Shown here: in pieces, positions 61,560 to 64,000 of the stretch
Layout of the letters: each line of letters opens with the position of its first letter
How positions within the stretch are numbered: the first letter of the stretch is position 1
Assembly: GCA_030386875.1 (NCBI GenBank)
Contig: CM059562.1
Coordinates: forward strand, 73,964,201-74,028,200
DNA length: 64,000 nt
Direction: 5' to 3'
From: Morinoia aosen
Taxonomy: Eukaryota; Arthropoda; Malacostraca; Amphipoda; Talitridae
Translations under genes and position numbers: made by a program
The notes under the pieces: generated by a model
Told to the model about the DNA's origin: nothing
Databases searched by the model: none
Seen by the model: the letters and a program-made list of their open reading frames with translations, nothing else

Positions 61560-61750
61560 AATGATTGTTTACAGTATTCTGTGCGTACCGCATTATTATT
61601 ATAACTTACTTTCAACGGTTCAAGGTTGCTTACAGTATTCCAAGCATACTACAGGATTATTATGGCTTGTTCAGAATTCTTGAGGGTTGTTTAAAAGATT
61701 CCGTACAAACTATTGGATTATTATGGCATGTTCACAATTTGTTTAGAGGT
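61560..61750. repeat. three tandem copies of a 61-bp unit
   Basis: TTACAGTATTC at 61569 and 61630. The third copy, GTTTAAAAGATTCCGTACAA, aligns at the same spacing (GTTG at 61625 and 61686). Each is followed by ATTATTATGGC-TGTTCA or a variant. The 100-codon frame across it has no other support. Confidence 0.85.
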
Positions 61751-61979
61751 CAATATCTGTATTCAGAATATGGAGTTCAAGTAAATGTCCAGGTTCAATT
61801 ACAAAATCTCAGCTTTTCCTTTTTACCATTAGAGAAACAGTTCCTCTCTCAGCATAAAATACTCTGAATTAAGCCTGCTCTGCCTGCCCACCACAACTCA
61901 AGCAAACTGTAAACAGGTAATGATATATTAAATATTAAGAAAAAATCGGGTTTGCAGTTGCAGCACCTCAATTGTGCTC

Positions 61980-62075
61980 ATTCCTGCAACCGGACCAGGA
62001 AGAGAACACTCCATTCTTGAATTCCAATTTCGAACGTAAATATTTTCCCGATTTATATCGAACACAAGCCATTAA
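61980..62075 (+). repeat. Dispersed repeat copy E
   Basis: Shares CAGGAAGAGAA-AC, CATT-TTGAATT-CA-TTTC, GCGTAAATATT-TCCCGATT (ACGTAAA here) and TATATCGA---AGCCATTAA with 63510-63612, same orientation, roughly 80% identical. Confidence 0.8.
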
Positions 62076-63404
62076 CACAACCGACTAAGATTTTGACGGT
62101 TACAGTGCGCTGTTTTTTGCGTATCGTCGTTAAATCAAACTTGGGATCTTTGTGCCTGAGCTGTATTGTGACGTTAGCAGGGTCCCGCTATTTTTATTAG
62201 TCTGTAAAGATTGAATATTTTCATAGTGTCCTATATTTGGGACAGAAATTCAGGATATTTTTATATAGGGAATACAAGCTGAGTTCAATGAACTTAACCG
62301 TGAAAGCAGACAAAAACTACCACCAGTTCTATCAGTTTATTTTTTTCTTAAAATCTAAGAGAAAGAAGTCTGTATGTACGATGGAGTTCGAACGTAAAGG
62401 CAGCAGATATTCTTAGCTGTCAAAGACGAGGCAAAAATCGCCTAGGATGTGAACTGGGGTAAATTTGCGTGCAGGTATTCACTTGAGCTGCAATCAGTGT
62501 AGTGACTGATCAATCAGACGGTTATTGAAATCCGATTATACCTGCTTAGAAAGAAGCCTTTTTGTCATCAATGCTCGTCATTGATGAATCTCGGTGGGAA
62601 CTCAAAGGCTCAGCAAGGTAAAATCTCGATAAAACATGCTTCCTTGCAGTTACGGACACTGATTAGTCTTACAGGGAGAATAAAAAGACGTACTATACTA
62701 ATATTAAACCACTGAATGAGCAAGAGCAAACCCATGCTCAGGGTGTGTGAGGTAACTAACGTAAGGGATAAATGATCGTCCTGATCTTGAGTTTCTCTAT
62801 AACCCCTTGCAGGCGACGCCGAGATCCATGCAAGAAACCTTCCTTATGAAATCAGACGCCAAATAAGCCGTAGTTACCTTCAGGAGGCAGAAGAATCATG
62901 AACTTCCTTGGCAAAGTTGCCGGCCCTGCCGTCAAGATTGAATATTTATGCGAGCTGCAAGCGACGAGGAAGGCTTCAGCAATCTGCGGAACAGTTAATC
63001 TAGAGGGGAAGATCCACTAAAAACATTATGGATGGTCCAACTTCTTGCCGATATCGCCAGAGAGCTACCAGCTTTAATGATATTGAGGATACTTAAGAAG
63101 ACAGACAGGCTAACTTGGAAGACCGGTGGCTTCATTTCCGGCCCCTTGATTACTTGTTTCTACCATCGTGCGAGAAAAATCAAGTACATCACCTAATGAA
63201 ACATGGGAAGTTGGGGCTCTTGAAATCAATATATGGAGTACAAAACATTGCTGGAATTTTGTATTAGTCGAGTTTGATACGGAGAAGGTAGGCTGACACA
63301 TAGAAAGGCCGAAGTAGGATGTCCAAAATTTTACGTTTAAACTACGTCATCTTCTGGGGCCCACTAGAACACCTGTAATGGCAGATGATTATCATTCACG
63401 GAAT

Positions 63405-63432
63405 CACTTACTCTCTCATATGAGAGTAAGTG
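63405..63432. other. perfect inverted repeat, 11-bp arms
   Basis: CACTTACTCTC and GAGAGTAAGTG flank TCATAT. It lies about 80 bp before dispersed repeat copy F. Confidence 0.85.
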
Positions 63433-63509
63433 TTGCGTGAATTGCGTACTGTATGCAGAATTACTATGCTGTTGGGAAAAAAGCTGTGAGTTTATACTTG
63501 TACACGGTG

Positions 63510-63612
63510 TAGCCACTCCTGTAACTAAAGCAGGAAGAGAAAACTTCATTGTTGAATTGCAGTTTCAAGCGTAAATATTCTCCCGATTTATATCGAGCCC
63601 TAGCCATTAAAG
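63510..63612 (+). repeat. Dispersed repeat copy F
   Basis: Partner of 61980-62075: AGCAGGAAGAGAAAACTTC, then TTTCAAGCGTAAATATTCTC, CCGATTTATATCGAGCCC and TAGCCATTAA. Confidence 0.8.
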
Positions 63613-64000
63613 TAAAATGAACTGCTCTCCATCACTCGAAAAAGAAGTTGTAGTAAAACAACGCAATCAGTGCTACTTCAAGTTGAATTATGAACCCTTT
63701 ACAAATACCCAATACACGAGGTTAATTTGTAGCCTTCCATCGAGATAGAATATCAGAAAATCGGAACAGATCTCATCAGCGCCGTAGCGAACAGCCTGCG
63801 CAATCGGGTCGATTCTTGTCTGAGATTTGGGGGGCGGCACACGAAGAACATTTTACTCAAAAAATTATAAAAATAAAACTGTAATTTTGTAGAATTATAG
63901 TAATGCCTTGTTTTTTAAAATCCACTCAATATTGTAGGGGTCATGAAAGATTGTTTTAGAGCTCACGTTTAAAAATCACCTTCTACAAGGTTGAAAATCC

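Larger units (their letters stand above)
61751..64000. other. no supported gene; dispersed repeat pair and hairpin
   Basis: No gene recognised to the window end. Contains the repeat pair at 61980-62075 and 63510-63612 and the hairpin at 63405-63432. Confidence 0.5.

Overview
The window looks like non-coding, repeat-dense DNA from an animal nuclear genome, most likely an invertebrate and possibly an arthropod. It is AT-rich, has no bacterial gene organisation, and carries two large retrotransposons, many minisatellites and many old low-copy tandem duplications. I could not support a single host protein gene, tRNA, rRNA or CRISPR array. The lineage is inferred only from the style of the transposons and is weak.

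Layout. 1-356 is the end of a 20-bp minisatellite cut by the window edge. 361-14800 is mostly unassigned DNA with minisatellites of 19 bp (7230-7560), 45 bp (10287-10772) and 22 bp (13590-14130). About 14994-20694 is a CR1-group-like non-LTR retrotransposon (LINE) on the plus strand. Its ORF1 and its 1000-codon endonuclease/reverse transcriptase ORF2 are both uninterrupted. An unusual 1.4-kb repeat-filled spacer separates them, and the 3' end is a run of 22 T. 21500-22338 starts with a pogo/Tigger-like terminal repeat and ends in a 32-bp array built from the reverse complement of that terminus. 22700-45000 is unassigned DNA with scattered duplications, a probable reverse-transcriptase relic at 35452-35703 and a 108-bp fold-back at 41463-41570.

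45050-52751 is a complete 7.7-kb LTR retrotransposon on the minus strand, flanked by a perfect 5-bp target duplication (GTATA). Its proteins are Ty3/gypsy-like: Gag with a CCHC knuckle, protease DSG, integrase with HHCC, DD35E and GPY/F, then RT and RNase H. The integrase lies before the RT, the Ty1/copia order. This matches the Gmr1-like subgroup of Ty3/gypsy elements and is the most notable system in the window. The two LTRs differ in length by exactly 300 bp, that is twelve units of an internal 25-bp array, but otherwise show only four substitutions by eye. The insertion is therefore young, yet its gag-pol frame carries two in-frame stops and one frameshift.

52757-64000 is again unassigned DNA with a 26-bp minisatellite, a 149-bp tandem duplication, two diverged dispersed-repeat pairs and several 2-4 copy duplications. 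Across the window, unrelated local duplications repeatedly have periods near 60-66 bp or about twice that.
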